This document shows, one piece after another, positions 41,806-51,786 of a stretch of 64,000 bases of DNA. The stretch's first letter is position 1; the number at the start of each line of letters is the position of its first letter. Under the pieces are notes generated by a model, which saw only the letters and a list, made by a program, of their open reading frames with translations, was not told the origin of the DNA and did not search any database. Origin of the DNA: CAYYYG01 sp964591375 (GTDB lineage Bacteria; Patescibacteriota; Microgenomatia; UBA1406; GWC2-37-13); NCBI GenBank assembly GCA_964591375.1, contig CAZQAU010000004.1, positions 13,538 to 77,537 on the forward strand, written 5' to 3'. The position numbers and the translations under genes were made by a program.

Positions 41806-41905
41806 NNNNNNNNNNNNNNNNNNNNNNNNNNNNNNNNNNNNNNNNNNNNNNNNNNNNNNNNNNNNNNNNNNNNNNNNNNNNNNNNNNNNNNNNNNNNNNN
41901 NNNNN
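41806..41905. other. Assembly gap (100 N) inside a secreted-protein region
   Basis: A 100-N placeholder. The coding frames on its two sides do not match at that length, and each side carries its own dockerin-like end, so two separate genes with the boundary in the gap is the simplest reading. Confidence 0.98.
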
Positions 41906-43497
41906 ATACATTTAGAAATACTCTCAAAATCAGTTTGATTGATGAGACCATCATTATTACGGTCAGCGAATTTACACCCATAAAATTTTGTCATATCAGC
42001 AGAACATAGAGCTGCTGCCGTGATATCACCAGCTTCAACGGAACGACTACCATTAATGTCGGTACTACCACAGTTTGTCATATTTGGCATTGCCATACAT
42101 TGTCGTATCAAATTAGTAGCATTTGGGTTACTTCGACAAAAAGAACAAGAACTAGGCGATGGAGATATGGGGGGTGGAGAAATAGTTATTGGCGGACACC
42201 AGCCGCCAAAAGGTTCAACATTTAGTTCACACAGTGGATTAGTACTGACAACTGGGCAGGCAATACGCGGTTTGCAAACAGGTGACGTATGAGTCTGATT
42301 ACTAACTATAAATGACAACTGGTATATTTTGATCATATTATTTTGAGAACGTACCTCAGCTTTTAGTATGTGTGTTCCATTGGTGAGTTGATGGGTATCA
42401 AATCCATTGGCGGTGCCATTGATATCACCTCCGAGGTAATAGAGAGAGTCTAGATCTTCATTGACAAAAAGTCCGTCCATGAAAAAACGTACAGATTGAG
42501 TTACAGCAGGGTTGGTTTTAAAACTAACAGTGATTGTGCTGGATACAGTCTGTCCAGATGTAATACCCACAAATCCATCAGTTGCCGGAGTAGGGGTAGG
42601 AGTAATACATTTATATTTTGTACATCCGGCTGAATTGACTCCGTCACTGACGATACTACCACCGGGACAATACGGTGGAGTGAGGGTGGGACAAAAAATA
42701 GTGGGCGTGGGTGTTTTGGTTGGAGTAAGTGTATTTGTGGGAGTAATAGTGGGAGTTGGGGTTGCACATACATATCCAGTTTGAGCTGCACATCCGCCTG
42801 TTGTACTACAAACAGTTCCTGCCGGGCAGGCCGCATTCTGATTACAACTAGTCGGACAAACAACAACAGTTGGAGTAATATTTTGATTGTTATACTCAAC
42901 AATTAGGGCAGGTCTATCGGCAGTTGCTTCGCGCGAGTTAATTCTTAAATCATCATCATTATTTAAATCTGCAGGTACACAGGCTATGCTTAATAAGGCT
43001 CCTTTTTTTTGATTCACTATATCTGTAAGATCAATTTCCACCCAAGTATTTTCTTTCGTACTGGTAAGAGTGCCTAATGTAGTTGAAGGCTTTAAAGTAG
43101 TATCTGTGCCGTTATAACTATTATTATATGTAATAGTATTTTCTAGCCAATTTGAATTAGGTACTAATTTTATATTCTGAGATGACTTAGAGCCACCATT
43201 ATCGATGGTTTTTAATCGCAGTTTGGCAGTCACAATCGATTTACCTGCAAGCGAACCCAGATCAAATTTCATATATGAAATACGCAGATCATTTCCCTGA
43301 CAGGAAATATCGGTATTTGTTGCATAGTTCGTATTAGGATTATTTTTTTTCACCATGGCATCGGCTATAGGATTGGAGGAGACAATGGTGCTGGCGGAGA
43401 CATTAGAAGAAGATGTAATGAAATAAGAAACTATCACTAATACTGAAAAAACTATATTCAGTATACATTTTTTCGACACAATATTTTTATTACACAT
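41906..43497 (-). CDS. Secreted DNRLRE-domain protein with Cys-rich module and dockerin-like end (3' end in gap)
   Basis: About 530 visible residues. A signal peptide (about 10-36, ending NVSASTIVSS) is followed by a DNRLRE/CBM96-like carbohydrate-binding module (about 40-205, with ADAMVKKNNPNTNYATNTD). Then comes one Cys-rich module (CPTSCNQNAACPAGTVCSTT), of the same type as in the protein at 2378-4885, Pro/Thr linkers, an Ig-like domain (about 300-400) and another Cys-rich stretch. The visible end has two EF-hand-like dockerin half-repeats (DINGSRSVEAGDITA, DRNNDGLINQTDFES). It probably displays a polysaccharide-binding module on the cell surface. Confidence 0.78.
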
Positions 43498-43584
43498 AGC
43501 ATCTACAAGATTTTTTAATTGTAGTGTAATTAAAAGAAAAAAGTCAATAGCAATCAGGTAGATATCTGAAAATAAATAAGCGGA

Positions 43585-45120
43585 TTATTTACGAATGATA
43601 AGACTTTGAAAATCGGCTGTTGGTTTCTGTAACTGCATTAGTTCCAGTGCTGTGCCGGCGATAAGACTCAGTCCGTTTTCCGGTTTATTATCGAGTTGAA
43701 TTTTTTGATTGGCGGGGTCATGCGGATCATACACAATAAATGGTACCGGGTTTAAGGTATGGGCGGTATGAGGTTCTTTCGTTTGAAGGTCATACATAAT
43801 ATCGGCGTTCCCATGATCGGCTGTTATAAGACAGATATAATTATGTTTGGTTAAAAATTCACATAGTAATCGTAATTCCCGATCTACACTTTCGACTCCC
43901 GCAACAACTGCTTGGAAATTTCCGGTATGTCCCACCATGTCGGGGTTTGCAAAATTAACCAGTATAAAATCCGGATGATCTTTAAGTACTTCTCTTTTGA
44001 TATTCTGGTGAATTTCGATGGCTTTCATTTCGGGCAACTGATCGTGTTTAACTTTATTACTCTCAGCAACTGCTCGGGATTCTCCTTCAAATACTTGTTC
44101 AATACCACCATTAAAAAAATATGTCACATGGGGTGCTTTTTCTGTCTCAGCGGCCTTTAATTGTTTAAGATTGAGGTTGCTTAACACTTCTCCAATTGTT
44201 CCCGCGATAGTTTCCTTTTCAAAAAGAACCTGGAAAACGTAGGATTTATCGTATCGTGTCATGGTAAAAATATGATCTTCCGGAACATGTGACTCTTTCT
44301 GAATCTCAGTGACAAGCTGTTTCATCCGATCGTTGCGAAAGTTAAAAAAGAAAATAGTATCATCACTTTTAATGCCCATATATTCGGGATCAAGCACGGC
44401 GGGAACAATAAATTCATCAGTAGTTTCTGATTGATAGCTTGCCTGAATAGCTTGTAATAGATTGGCATGAGTGTCTCGGGAATACCGGGCATCCGCACCT
44501 TTTTTATGTACAAACACATCAGTAGCGCGGTGTGTACGATCGAGATTCATATCGCGGTCCATTGCAAAAAACCGGCCTGACAATGTAGCCACAGTTCCAA
44601 ATTCAAGTTCCTGTAGTTTTTTTACTAGCTTCTCAGCGCTTTTAATTCCGGAAGATGGAGATGTATCCCGGCCATCACTGATAAAATGGATGATAGGGCT
44701 CAGACAGCCATACTGTTTCATAATTTCCAGAATTCGGAAAAGATGATCTTCATGACTATGTACACCACCGGTTGAAATCTGTCCGATTATATGGACAGCC
44801 TTACGTTTTCCCAGTTCCAGTAAATCTTTAAATGTGTTAACTGAAAGTATACCTGCTTCTTCCTGTCTGAGACTTTTATTAATGCGTGGTAATGTCTGAT
44901 AAATAACTCGTCCGGCACCAATGGTAAGATGTCCCACCTCTGATCCCCCAATTTGACCAGATGGAAGGCCAACAAACTCGCCGCTAGCTTGCAATTGTGT
45001 GTGTGGAAATTTTTGCCAAATCTGATCGAAAAAAGGAGTGCGTGCCATATGAATTGCGTTGTTGGGTTTTGCATCGCCAATACCCCATCCGTCAAGTATA
45101 ATGAGAGCTAGTTTACGCAT
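43585..45120 (-). CDS. gpmI: 2,3-bisphosphoglycerate-independent phosphoglycerate mutase
   Basis: Mn-dependent phosphoglycerate mutase of lower glycolysis, 511 residues, the usual length. Asp10 in LIILDGWG and Ser60 in GGSEVGH are the metal ligand and phosphoserine nucleophile; the block is normally GNSEVGH, so Asn is replaced by Gly. FISDGRDTSP, GRFFAMDRD and the C-terminal metal blocks NFANPDMVGHTG and ADHGNADIM are intact. TATAAT lies 8 bases before the ATG. It is divergent from the histidine phosphatase gene and pairs functionally with enolase (48860-50101). Confidence 0.95.
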   Translation of the reverse strand: MRKLALIILDGWGIGDAKPNNAIHMARTPFFDQIWQKFPHTQLQASGEFVGLPSGQIGGSEVGHLTIGAGRVIYQTLPRINKSLRQEEAGILSVNTFKDLLELGKRKAVHIIGQISTGGVHSHEDHLFRILEIMKQYGCLSPIIHFISDGRDTSPSSGIKSAEKLVKKLQELEFGTVATLSGRFFAMDRDMNLDRTHRATDVFVHKKGADARYSRDTHANLLQAIQASYQSETTDEFIVPAVLDPEYMGIKSDDTIFFFNFRNDRMKQLVTEIQKESHVPEDHIFTMTRYDKSYVFQVLFEKETIAGTIGEVLSNLNLKQLKAAETEKAPHVTYFFNGGIEQVFEGESRAVAESNKVKHDQLPEMKAIEIHQNIKREVLKDHPDFILVNFANPDMVGHTGNFQAVVAGVESVDRELRLLCEFLTKHNYICLITADHGNADIMYDLQTKEPHTAHTLNPVPFIVYDPHDPANQKIQLDNKPENGLSLIAGTALELMQLQKPTADFQSLIIRK

Positions 45121-45128
45121 ATGTATTT

Positions 45129-45134
45129 ATTATA
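45129..45134 (-). promoter_or_regulatory. -10 box for gpmI
   Basis: TATAAT on the minus strand ends 8 bases before the gpmI ATG. The divergent gene starts at 45141, only 20 bases away, so the two promoters must overlap. Confidence 0.5.
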
Positions 45135-45140
45135 CCACCA

Positions 45141-45734
45141 ATGACAACAATATTTATTGTACGGCATGGACAAACTGTCTGGAATACACAGGGTAGAGTA
45201 CAGGGACAAAAAGATTCTCCATTAACTGAACTTGGTATTCAGCAAGCAAAAAACTTAGCGAAAGAATTTAAAGATATACATTTCGATCATATTTTTTCTT
45301 CTGATTTACTGCGGGCAAAGAGAACAGCAGAGATCATTGCCTTAGAAAAAAAACTAGCTATACAGGCAACTGCAGTTTTACGAGAACAATCATATGGAAA
45401 GTATGAAGGAATACAAAGAGAAGAATTTTATAAACTATTTGTAAAATGGGACCAGCTGTCAGACGCACAGCGTCATACACACGTTGTAAGTGATGATATG
45501 GAGAGTAATGAAACAGCTGTTGGAAGACTGATTACTTTTATACGTGAAACTGCTTTGGCTTATCCGGATAAAACAATATTAATTGTTACTCATGGTGCGC
45601 TGATGCGTTATTTTTATATTCATTTGGGTTACGGGACATATACCAGCTTTAGAGGATTTGAAAATTTGGGATATATAAAAATAGAAACAGATGGTGTGGA
45701 CTTTTTTCTTAAAGAAGCAAAAGGGATTAAGTAA
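45141..45734 (+). CDS. Histidine phosphatase superfamily protein (phosphoglycerate-mutase-like)
   Basis: A 197-residue phosphatase with the RHGQTVWN signature (catalytic His9) and the second His in LIVTHGALMRY. REQSYGKYEG supplies the acid Glu. It belongs to the GpmB/CobC/fructose-bisphosphatase-like group; the substrate could be a sugar phosphate, alpha-ribazole phosphate or another small phosphoester. Its divergence from gpmI by only 20 bases is notable but need not mean shared function, because cofactor-independent mutase activity is already provided by gpmI. Confidence 0.87.
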   Translation: MTTIFIVRHGQTVWNTQGRVQGQKDSPLTELGIQQAKNLAKEFKDIHFDHIFSSDLLRAKRTAEIIALEKKLAIQATAVLREQSYGKYEGIQREEFYKLFVKWDQLSDAQRHTHVVSDDMESNETAVGRLITFIRETALAYPDKTILIVTHGALMRYFYIHLGYGTYTSFRGFENLGYIKIETDGVDFFLKEAKGIK

Positions 45735-48068
45735 TTATCTTGTTAATTCAGGATGTTTTTGTTTGTTAATCATAATGCCTTTGGCATTGTGATGATGCTC
45801 ATCAAGTGCAACTGCTTCATTGTGTTTGTGAATATCTCCTGCTTTAACTGTTGGTATAGTGAAGCTGAAAATAGAACCTTTTCCCAACTCAGACTCTACC
45901 CAGATATGACCACCATGCATCTCAACAATTGCTTTGGAGATATAAAGTCCTAACCCTGTACCTTTAGAACCTTGTGCGAGGGTACCCGCTACTCGGAAGA
46001 ACTTAGTAAATAATTTTGATTGGGCTTCTTCAGGTATTCCTTCACCGGTATCTTTAATGTGAGTAATTAATTCATTATTTTTATATTCGAGCATAACTTC
46101 CACAGAACCACCGGTGTAAGTATAAGAAATAGCATTGGATAAGAGATTATTGAGTACCTCGGTGATACGAAGTTTATCGGCCATTACTGAAGGCATAACT
46201 TCTTTTGGTTCTATATATCTTAATGTAATTTTTTTATCTTTTGCGCGAGGACTAAAATCTTCGAGTGTCTGTTTCACCATATTTGGCCAGTCTATTGGTT
46301 GTAAGCTGGTGGTAAAGGCACCGCGTTCGATTTTAGTAACACTTAAAAGGTTCTCAACCAGAGCCAATAGCTGCTGGCACGCTATATGAATTCGTTGCAG
46401 GAAAGATTTTTGTTCATCGCTAAACTGATTTTCTGTCTCTTGAGTAAACAAAGATAAATAACCCCGTATAGCGGTCAACGGTGTGCGAAGTTCGTGAGCT
46501 GCCATAGAGACGAAGTCAAGTTTCATTTCTTCAAGCTCCTGTTTTTTGGTTATGTCATACGTTGTGACAAGGTATCGTACGGCGGATTCAGAGTTTTGTA
46601 GGGATGACACGACTACCTGGATAAATTTTTTTGATCCGCCTGAAGTTATGATTTCATATACATGTGTTTCTTCTTCGGAATGCTTTTCGGTTAAATCTGA
46701 AACGGATACAATCGTATCCCCATCATGCAGCGGTATACTACTATCGAATGACTTCCCTAATAATTCTTCGGACGTTTTGTTTACGAGTTGTGTTATCGCG
46801 TTATTTGTAAAAATGATACGGAACGCACTGTCCAGTCCTACTATCCCATTATCAGTGTTCTTTAATACGGTAGATAAAGTGTTTTTTTCTTCCAGCAAAG
46901 AGGCTCTGTCGTGTTGAATATTCCGTGCCATACGTTGATACGCATGAGCGAGTAGATCCAGTTCATCGCCGGTGTGAAGTTTTATCTGGTAATCAAAATC
47001 TCCTTTTCCTATCCGATCGGCAGCGTTGACGAGAATTTGGATTGGATGAGTTAACTTCTGGGAAACGAAAATACTCACTAAAATCACGAGAATTACCGGA
47101 AATAAGAATAAAGGCATTGCTTGTGACTGGATACGAGAAATATCAGATGTGATATCGGTTAAAGGTTCTTCTGAAATGATGGCCCAACCGGTGCGATCCA
47201 GTCTTTGGTGTGCAGAAAGTACCGGGATACTGGTTAGACTCAAACTATTTTGTGGTGCCGGTGTTGCAGACGGATTGAGGGCATTGGCAGAGGAAATAAA
47301 TCTTTGAGCTTCAGATTGTGGATATGCGCCGGTGCTCATACCGACAATTCGTTTTTCCGGATGTGTAATAATATTTCCTCGATTATCCACAAGGTAAACA
47401 TAGCCGTTATTACCTATTTTAAAATCAGAAAGCCCGGAAGATAATTGTTCCAGAGATACTGTTCCAATAAGAACACCGAAAACTTCATCAGCAAAGCGGG
47501 GTATAATTTGACTACTGGAGAAGGTTTGGAGAGATTTAGCATTTTTAGGAAATACAATCGGTACGGCAATGGTAATTGATGGTTCATGTTTTTCGTTGTA
47601 TACAACCGGACCGATATATTCTTTACCATACCGGAATAATGCTACTTTATATTCTTCTGTAGTACTGTAATCATGTAATTCATTTTTTTCAAACTGTTTT
47701 CCACCTCTTTCAACCCGAACAATTTCTTGTCCCTTGGTATTTACATATGAAAGCGAAAGAACATCGGGATCTTGCAATAAAAAATTCGAGAGATCGTCTT
47801 GTACGAGATCGGTTTTTTGACTTAGTAAGGCGGCTCCCTGTGAGTGAGAAAGAAATCCAAGCAGCTTTGTTTTCATAAAATCATCTACCTTAGTTGCGGC
47901 TGCTTGTGTGGTGTCTTTGAGAGTCTTTTCTGCTGTATTACGGGCTGATTTTTGCGTATTTTGATACCAATACAAATTCGTGATGGTAAAAGGAATGATG
48001 GCTGTCAAAATGAGCAGTAAAAAAATTTTTACGCCGAGGGTAAATACAATCATTCGTTGAGGTATCAT
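45735..48068 (-). CDS. Membrane sensor histidine kinase (dCache-like sensor, HAMP, PAS, HisKA, HATPase)
   Basis: A 777-residue transmembrane kinase. TM1 is at about 11-33 and an extracytoplasmic sensor region of about 270 residues resembles a dCache/double-PAS domain (GNNGYVYLVDNRGNIITHPE). TM2 is near 315-337, followed by HAMP, a PAS domain (about 395-505), HisKA with phospho-His525 in MAAHELRTPLTAIRGY, and an ATPase domain with NLLSNA, DTGEGIP and GTGLGLYISKA. No response regulator is adjacent; the only one in the window is the receiver at 12906-13271. Its stop and the phosphatase stop are nearly contiguous (convergent genes). Confidence 0.93.
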   Translation of the reverse strand: MIPQRMIVFTLGVKIFLLLILTAIIPFTITNLYWYQNTQKSARNTAEKTLKDTTQAAATKVDDFMKTKLLGFLSHSQGAALLSQKTDLVQDDLSNFLLQDPDVLSLSYVNTKGQEIVRVERGGKQFEKNELHDYSTTEEYKVALFRYGKEYIGPVVYNEKHEPSITIAVPIVFPKNAKSLQTFSSSQIIPRFADEVFGVLIGTVSLEQLSSGLSDFKIGNNGYVYLVDNRGNIITHPEKRIVGMSTGAYPQSEAQRFISSANALNPSATPAPQNSLSLTSIPVLSAHQRLDRTGWAIISEEPLTDITSDISRIQSQAMPLFLFPVILVILVSIFVSQKLTHPIQILVNAADRIGKGDFDYQIKLHTGDELDLLAHAYQRMARNIQHDRASLLEEKNTLSTVLKNTDNGIVGLDSAFRIIFTNNAITQLVNKTSEELLGKSFDSSIPLHDGDTIVSVSDLTEKHSEEETHVYEIITSGGSKKFIQVVVSSLQNSESAVRYLVTTYDITKKQELEEMKLDFVSMAAHELRTPLTAIRGYLSLFTQETENQFSDEQKSFLQRIHIACQQLLALVENLLSVTKIERGAFTTSLQPIDWPNMVKQTLEDFSPRAKDKKITLRYIEPKEVMPSVMADKLRITEVLNNLLSNAISYTYTGGSVEVMLEYKNNELITHIKDTGEGIPEEAQSKLFTKFFRVAGTLAQGSKGTGLGLYISKAIVEMHGGHIWVESELGKGSIFSFTIPTVKAGDIHKHNEAVALDEHHHNAKGIMINKQKHPELTR

Positions 48069-48094
48069 GGTGCTTGAGAGTAAGACAATTAAGG

Positions 48095-48754
48095 TTATTG
48101 TTTTGGTGCTTCCGGAAATGGAATATTTTTTTCTTGAATTGTCTGAATTACTTCCGGAGAATATACCTGATCTATACCTACATCCGGACAGATAGTCTCA
48201 ATCTGTTCTTCAGGTAGGAGATATGCATGCATATCAATATGTGGTTCAGGAAAGCCGGCATGGGGAGCACTCCAGCTTAAAGTTATAGTTTTATATTGAC
48301 TCTCATCAAGTTTAAACGCAATATCGTTTGCTAAAACAGAATCCTTCAAGGTGAATTTATTGGTCGTCAAATATTTTTGAAATTCAGGTAGTGACATTTT
48401 AGCTACTTTTTCACCAGGCAGTTCTTCATACTTAAACATGAACTCTGTTCCGATGACTTTTCCCTGATATACAACGTAGTATGGCCCGTTAGGAATATTT
48501 TGAGGTTGCACCCAGTGTTCACCCATTGCTGGAACGCATTCGGAAATTTTAATTGCATCTGTTGGCAGTTTAGGTTCTTTTATAAGAGGTGTTTGAACCA
48601 TCTGATTTGAAGCCATCAAAGCTGTCACACGTTGATTAGATCGATACAGCTCATATGCCACAGAAAGTAGAACAATATATGTAATAATCACAAATGCACC
48701 TAATATTTTTTTCATCGTTATTCCAATAATGAAGTATTTTTTGGAATTTGTCAA
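48095..48754 (-). CDS. Membrane-anchored TTHB210-like / DUF5602-like protein
   Basis: A 219-residue protein (206 if the internal ATG at 48715 is used, which starts the membrane helix directly). One helix (about 17-37) anchors an extracytoplasmic beta domain. CVPAMGEHWVQP and SWSAPHAGFPEPHIDMHAY resemble the metal-site-like histidines of TTHB210/DUF5602 proteins, a family of unknown function. It lies immediately upstream of the sensor kinase on the same strand (26-base gap), so it could be a ligand- or metal-binding accessory of the kinase. Confidence 0.6.
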   Translation of the reverse strand: MTNSKKYFIIGITMKKILGAFVIITYIVLLSVAYELYRSNQRVTALMASNQMVQTPLIKEPKLPTDAIKISECVPAMGEHWVQPQNIPNGPYYVVYQGKVIGTEFMFKYEELPGEKVAKMSLPEFQKYLTTNKFTLKDSVLANDIAFKLDESQYKTITLSWSAPHAGFPEPHIDMHAYLLPEEQIETICPDVGIDQVYSPEVIQTIQEKNIPFPEAPKQ

Positions 48755-48798
48755 ATTATTTTAATGAGACAGCAGGCTCTATCTGGATTTAACAAAGA

Positions 48799-48847
48799 AG
48801 ATGTCCCGGCATCGCTAATAAAAAAAATATTGCGAAGCGGGACATCT
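48799..48847 (-). terminator. Long stem-loop after enolase, probable terminator
   Basis: AGATGTCCCG at 48799-48808 pairs perfectly with CGGGACATCT at 48838-48847. An inner CGC/GCG adds three pairs around an A/T-rich loop. On the minus strand it starts 12 bases after the enolase stop and is followed by a moderately T-rich stretch. Confidence 0.65.
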
Positions 48848-48859
48848 ATTAATTCGGTC

Positions 48860-50101
48860 TTACAAATTATTTTCAATTTCAAGAAGTCGATTATATTTGC
48901 ATAATCGTTCTGAACGTGACATAGATCCAGTCTTGATGAAATCTGCGGCTGATCCATAAGCCAGATCAGCAATAAATGAGTCTTCTGTTTCACCGGAACG
49001 GTGAGAAATAATATGTTTTAGGCCTGCACTGCGGGCTAGATTAATAGCCTCAGCTGTTTCCAGTACGGTGCCAATCTGATTGAGTTTAATCAGTATAGCA
49101 TTACCGGCTTTTTCATCAATACCTTTTTGTAAACGTTTGGTATTGGTGGTGAAAAGATCGTCACCGACAACCAGAGAACTACTCCCGACTTTTTCAGTGA
49201 ATTTGGTGAAATGATTCCAGTCATCTTCAAAGAAAGGATCTTCGAAAGAGATGATGAAATATTTTTCTTGTAATGTGGCATAGTATTCGAGTAACTCGTC
49301 ACCCGTTAGTGTCTGGTTGGTTTTTTTGAAAATATAATTATTTTCTTTATAAAACTCAGAAGCCGCTGCATCAAGTGCGATATTAAAATCATCTTTGTCA
49401 GCATATCCAAGATCGGATCCCGCCTGAATAATGGTTTCGATAACTTCCTCATTCGAAGATAGCGATGGAGAGTAACCACCTTCATCCCCCACTAATGTAG
49501 ACATGCTCTTCTTTTTTAAGATTGCTCCCAGTTGATGAAATATTTCTGCCGCTTCACGGACAGATTTTGAAGGTGTATTGGATGTAGGAACAACCATAAA
49601 TTCCTGAATATCAAAGTTCCAGCCGGCATGTTTTCCTCCGTTGACAACATTGACCATTAAACGTGGAAATGATGGTGAAACATCATTGAAAAAACATTCG
49701 TTAATAAATTTCCAGAGAGGTTTTTTTTGTGCATACGCAGCCGCTCTTACCACAGCCTGTGATACAGACAAAATTGCATTGGCACCTAATTTCGATTTAT
49801 TTTCGGTACCATCTAGTTCTAGCATTTTTTTATCAATCATTTTTGGATCAGATACTTCGACTCCTTTTAATGCAGAAGCGATGGTCGTATTAACATTTTT
49901 TACTGCATTTAAAACCCCCTGCCCTCCAAAACGTTTTTCATCCTTGTCTCTCATCTCGACAGCTTCGTGGCTTCCCGTTGATGCGCCGGATGGAACCGAT
50001 GACGAATGCACAGATCCATCTTCAAGTTTTAAGAAGGTACGAACAGTTGGTTTTCCCCGCGAGTCTAAGACCTCAAGGGCTGTAATTTGTGATATTTTCA
50101 T
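48860..50101 (-). CDS. eno: Enolase
   Basis: Glycolytic enolase converting 2-phosphoglycerate to phosphoenolpyruvate. I use the ATG at 50099-50101 (413 residues), since the sequence MKISQITALEVLDSRGKPTV is the canonical N-terminus and TATGAT lies 6 bases before it. The in-frame ATG 19 codons upstream gives non-family residues. Catalytic and metal blocks are present: SGASTGSHEAVEMRD, NVVNGGKHAG, SFEDPFFEDDW, GDDLFTTN, LIKLNQIGT and SHRSGETED. It lies with gpmI within 4 kb and feeds the PEP carboxylase encoded at 30739. Confidence 0.95.
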   Translation of the reverse strand: MKISQITALEVLDSRGKPTVRTFLKLEDGSVHSSSVPSGASTGSHEAVEMRDKDEKRFGGQGVLNAVKNVNTTIASALKGVEVSDPKMIDKKMLELDGTENKSKLGANAILSVSQAVVRAAAYAQKKPLWKFINECFFNDVSPSFPRLMVNVVNGGKHAGWNFDIQEFMVVPTSNTPSKSVREAAEIFHQLGAILKKKSMSTLVGDEGGYSPSLSSNEEVIETIIQAGSDLGYADKDDFNIALDAAASEFYKENNYIFKKTNQTLTGDELLEYYATLQEKYFIISFEDPFFEDDWNHFTKFTEKVGSSSLVVGDDLFTTNTKRLQKGIDEKAGNAILIKLNQIGTVLETAEAINLARSAGLKHIISHRSGETEDSFIADLAYGSAADFIKTGSMSRSERLCKYNRLLEIENNL

Positions 50102-50198
50102 GAAAATATCATACCAGAAGGCTGCCTTACGGGCAATACTTAGCTTTTGCGCATACAATTAATTGACAATAATATTCAGGTATGTTTGAATAAAAGTA

Positions 50199-51686
50199 AT
50201 GAAAAACAAACTATATATAGTAGTATTATTAACCCTTTCGTTACTTTTTAATAGTTTTCCTTCTTCGGTGTTAGCACAACAACAGACAGAACCTGCCTCT
50301 TCGGGAGTAATGGTCGCACCTGACTATTATCCGCAACCACAGACCACCACTAATTTTTTAGGACAAGATCATTACTATACTGTTACTTTTCGGGGAAATG
50401 GAGAAGCTGTAGTAAGTGCTAAGATGATATTTTCCAATCTCACCGAAGCCACAATGTCGGCACTTACTTTCAGAGTTCCGCGTGTGCAAGCACAGGATGT
50501 AGTCGTATACCAAGTTAATCGGGAAGGTCAGTGTTTGCGCTATCGCACTTATCCGGAGATTACACCTATTCCCTATGATATGAAGATGAATCAGGATCTG
50601 CAAACTTCACTGCGTGTTAAACCAGGAGTTTATTTACCACCTCTGTGTGAAGAGTATCAGGAGCCTGACTATTATCAGTACTGGTATGGGAATAATTCTT
50701 ATCAGAAAGCCGAATCGACTCTTCAAGCAGATAACATTGTGATTAATTTACCTAAGCCAGTTAAACCAAATGCAACAGGAAGCTTGATTATTTATTATCG
50801 AGCTTTTGGCTTTGCAAAGAAAGATGTCTTCGGCGTACATAATTTTACGTTTGAAACATTAAAAACAGAAGATCGTATTCGAACACTTCAGGTAGGTATA
50901 AGTACGGACTCAGATTTATACATGAAAGGCGCTCAAGGAAATGTTAATTATGGTCGAACACAAGAAACTTTCGCACCTGCAAGTATGAATGCCGATGCTG
51001 GTGCCTCTTTCAAGAACTCACAGTTTGATAATTTCATTAATCAGATAGGGCAGGGAACAATTATGAAAACGGCCTCAAATTTGCAACCGCTTGACTCCTA
51101 TACAGTTAAGGGCTCTTATGCTGAGTCACGATTGAGTTTATATGGAAAACAAATAACAGGCACGGTGGTTGTTATTGTATTAATTCTGGTAGGGTTATTT
51201 TTTCTAGGAAGATTTATATACAGACGTTATAAGAAAAATAATCCTGTTATGGAAAAAGGTAAACAGACCTCTGTTGCCGGCCACTCGATCAGCCGAATGA
51301 TATTTGAAGTTGCTGGACTAAGTTTTGTTTCCTCGATTCTCGTGGTCGCTTATACATTACTGGTAATATTTGTAACATCAGTAATGCGAGTCATTGCGAC
51401 ATATGACTTTGAATATATATTTTTCTTATTCATTGTCGTTATATCATGCGCGGTCTATGCGCTGATTATCTTAGGTCCGGTACTATTTATGGGTATGAAA
51501 CGCGGCTTTTGGAGAGCGGTAATTACTCTTTCCGCGGTGATTGCTTGGCTCGTTTTATACTTTTTCATTTTTGTCGTTTTTTTCGTCATGTACCGGGTGT
51601 ATCCAAATAGTGGCTATTACGACAGTCCATTACGCTTTATGAATCTTGATGGCAGAGTTTCGCAAACAGAATCGATAATGAAATGA
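50199..51686 (+). CDS. Secreted/membrane protein with four C-terminal helices
   Basis: I do not recognise this 495-residue protein. It has a signal peptide (about 1-26, ending SSVLAQQ) and a large extracytoplasmic beta-rich domain to about residue 320. Four membrane helices then follow in the last 170 residues (for example VVIVLILVGLFFLGRFIY and AVITLSAVIAWLVLYFFIFV). The architecture suggests a surface receptor or a pilus-related membrane component, but no family is evident. It is divergent from enolase. Confidence 0.68.
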   Translation: MKNKLYIVVLLTLSLLFNSFPSSVLAQQQTEPASSGVMVAPDYYPQPQTTTNFLGQDHYYTVTFRGNGEAVVSAKMIFSNLTEATMSALTFRVPRVQAQDVVVYQVNREGQCLRYRTYPEITPIPYDMKMNQDLQTSLRVKPGVYLPPLCEEYQEPDYYQYWYGNNSYQKAESTLQADNIVINLPKPVKPNATGSLIIYYRAFGFAKKDVFGVHNFTFETLKTEDRIRTLQVGISTDSDLYMKGAQGNVNYGRTQETFAPASMNADAGASFKNSQFDNFINQIGQGTIMKTASNLQPLDSYTVKGSYAESRLSLYGKQITGTVVVIVLILVGLFFLGRFIYRRYKKNNPVMEKGKQTSVAGHSISRMIFEVAGLSFVSSILVVAYTLLVIFVTSVMRVIATYDFEYIFFLFIVVISCAVYALIILGPVLFMGMKRGFWRAVITLSAVIAWLVLYFFIFVVFFVMYRVYPNSGYYDSPLRFMNLDGRVSQTESIMK

Positions 51687-51786
51687 AAGTAGTGTGATAC
51701 AAATTGTGTTGTCGTAATAAGATGAATCCTAGTTTTGTCGTGTATAATCGACAGACATGATGAGAGTTGATTGTTAGAATTCTATC

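Noticed and set aside
41166..41981. Frame through the third N gap beginning MGVNSLT
   Set aside because: The frame across the gap is arbitrary and the first 25 residues are an out-of-frame shadow of the upstream gene.
45735..48068. Hybrid kinase with its own receiver domain
   Set aside because: The C-terminus ends shortly after the ATPase domain in a short His/Asn-rich tail with no receiver motif.
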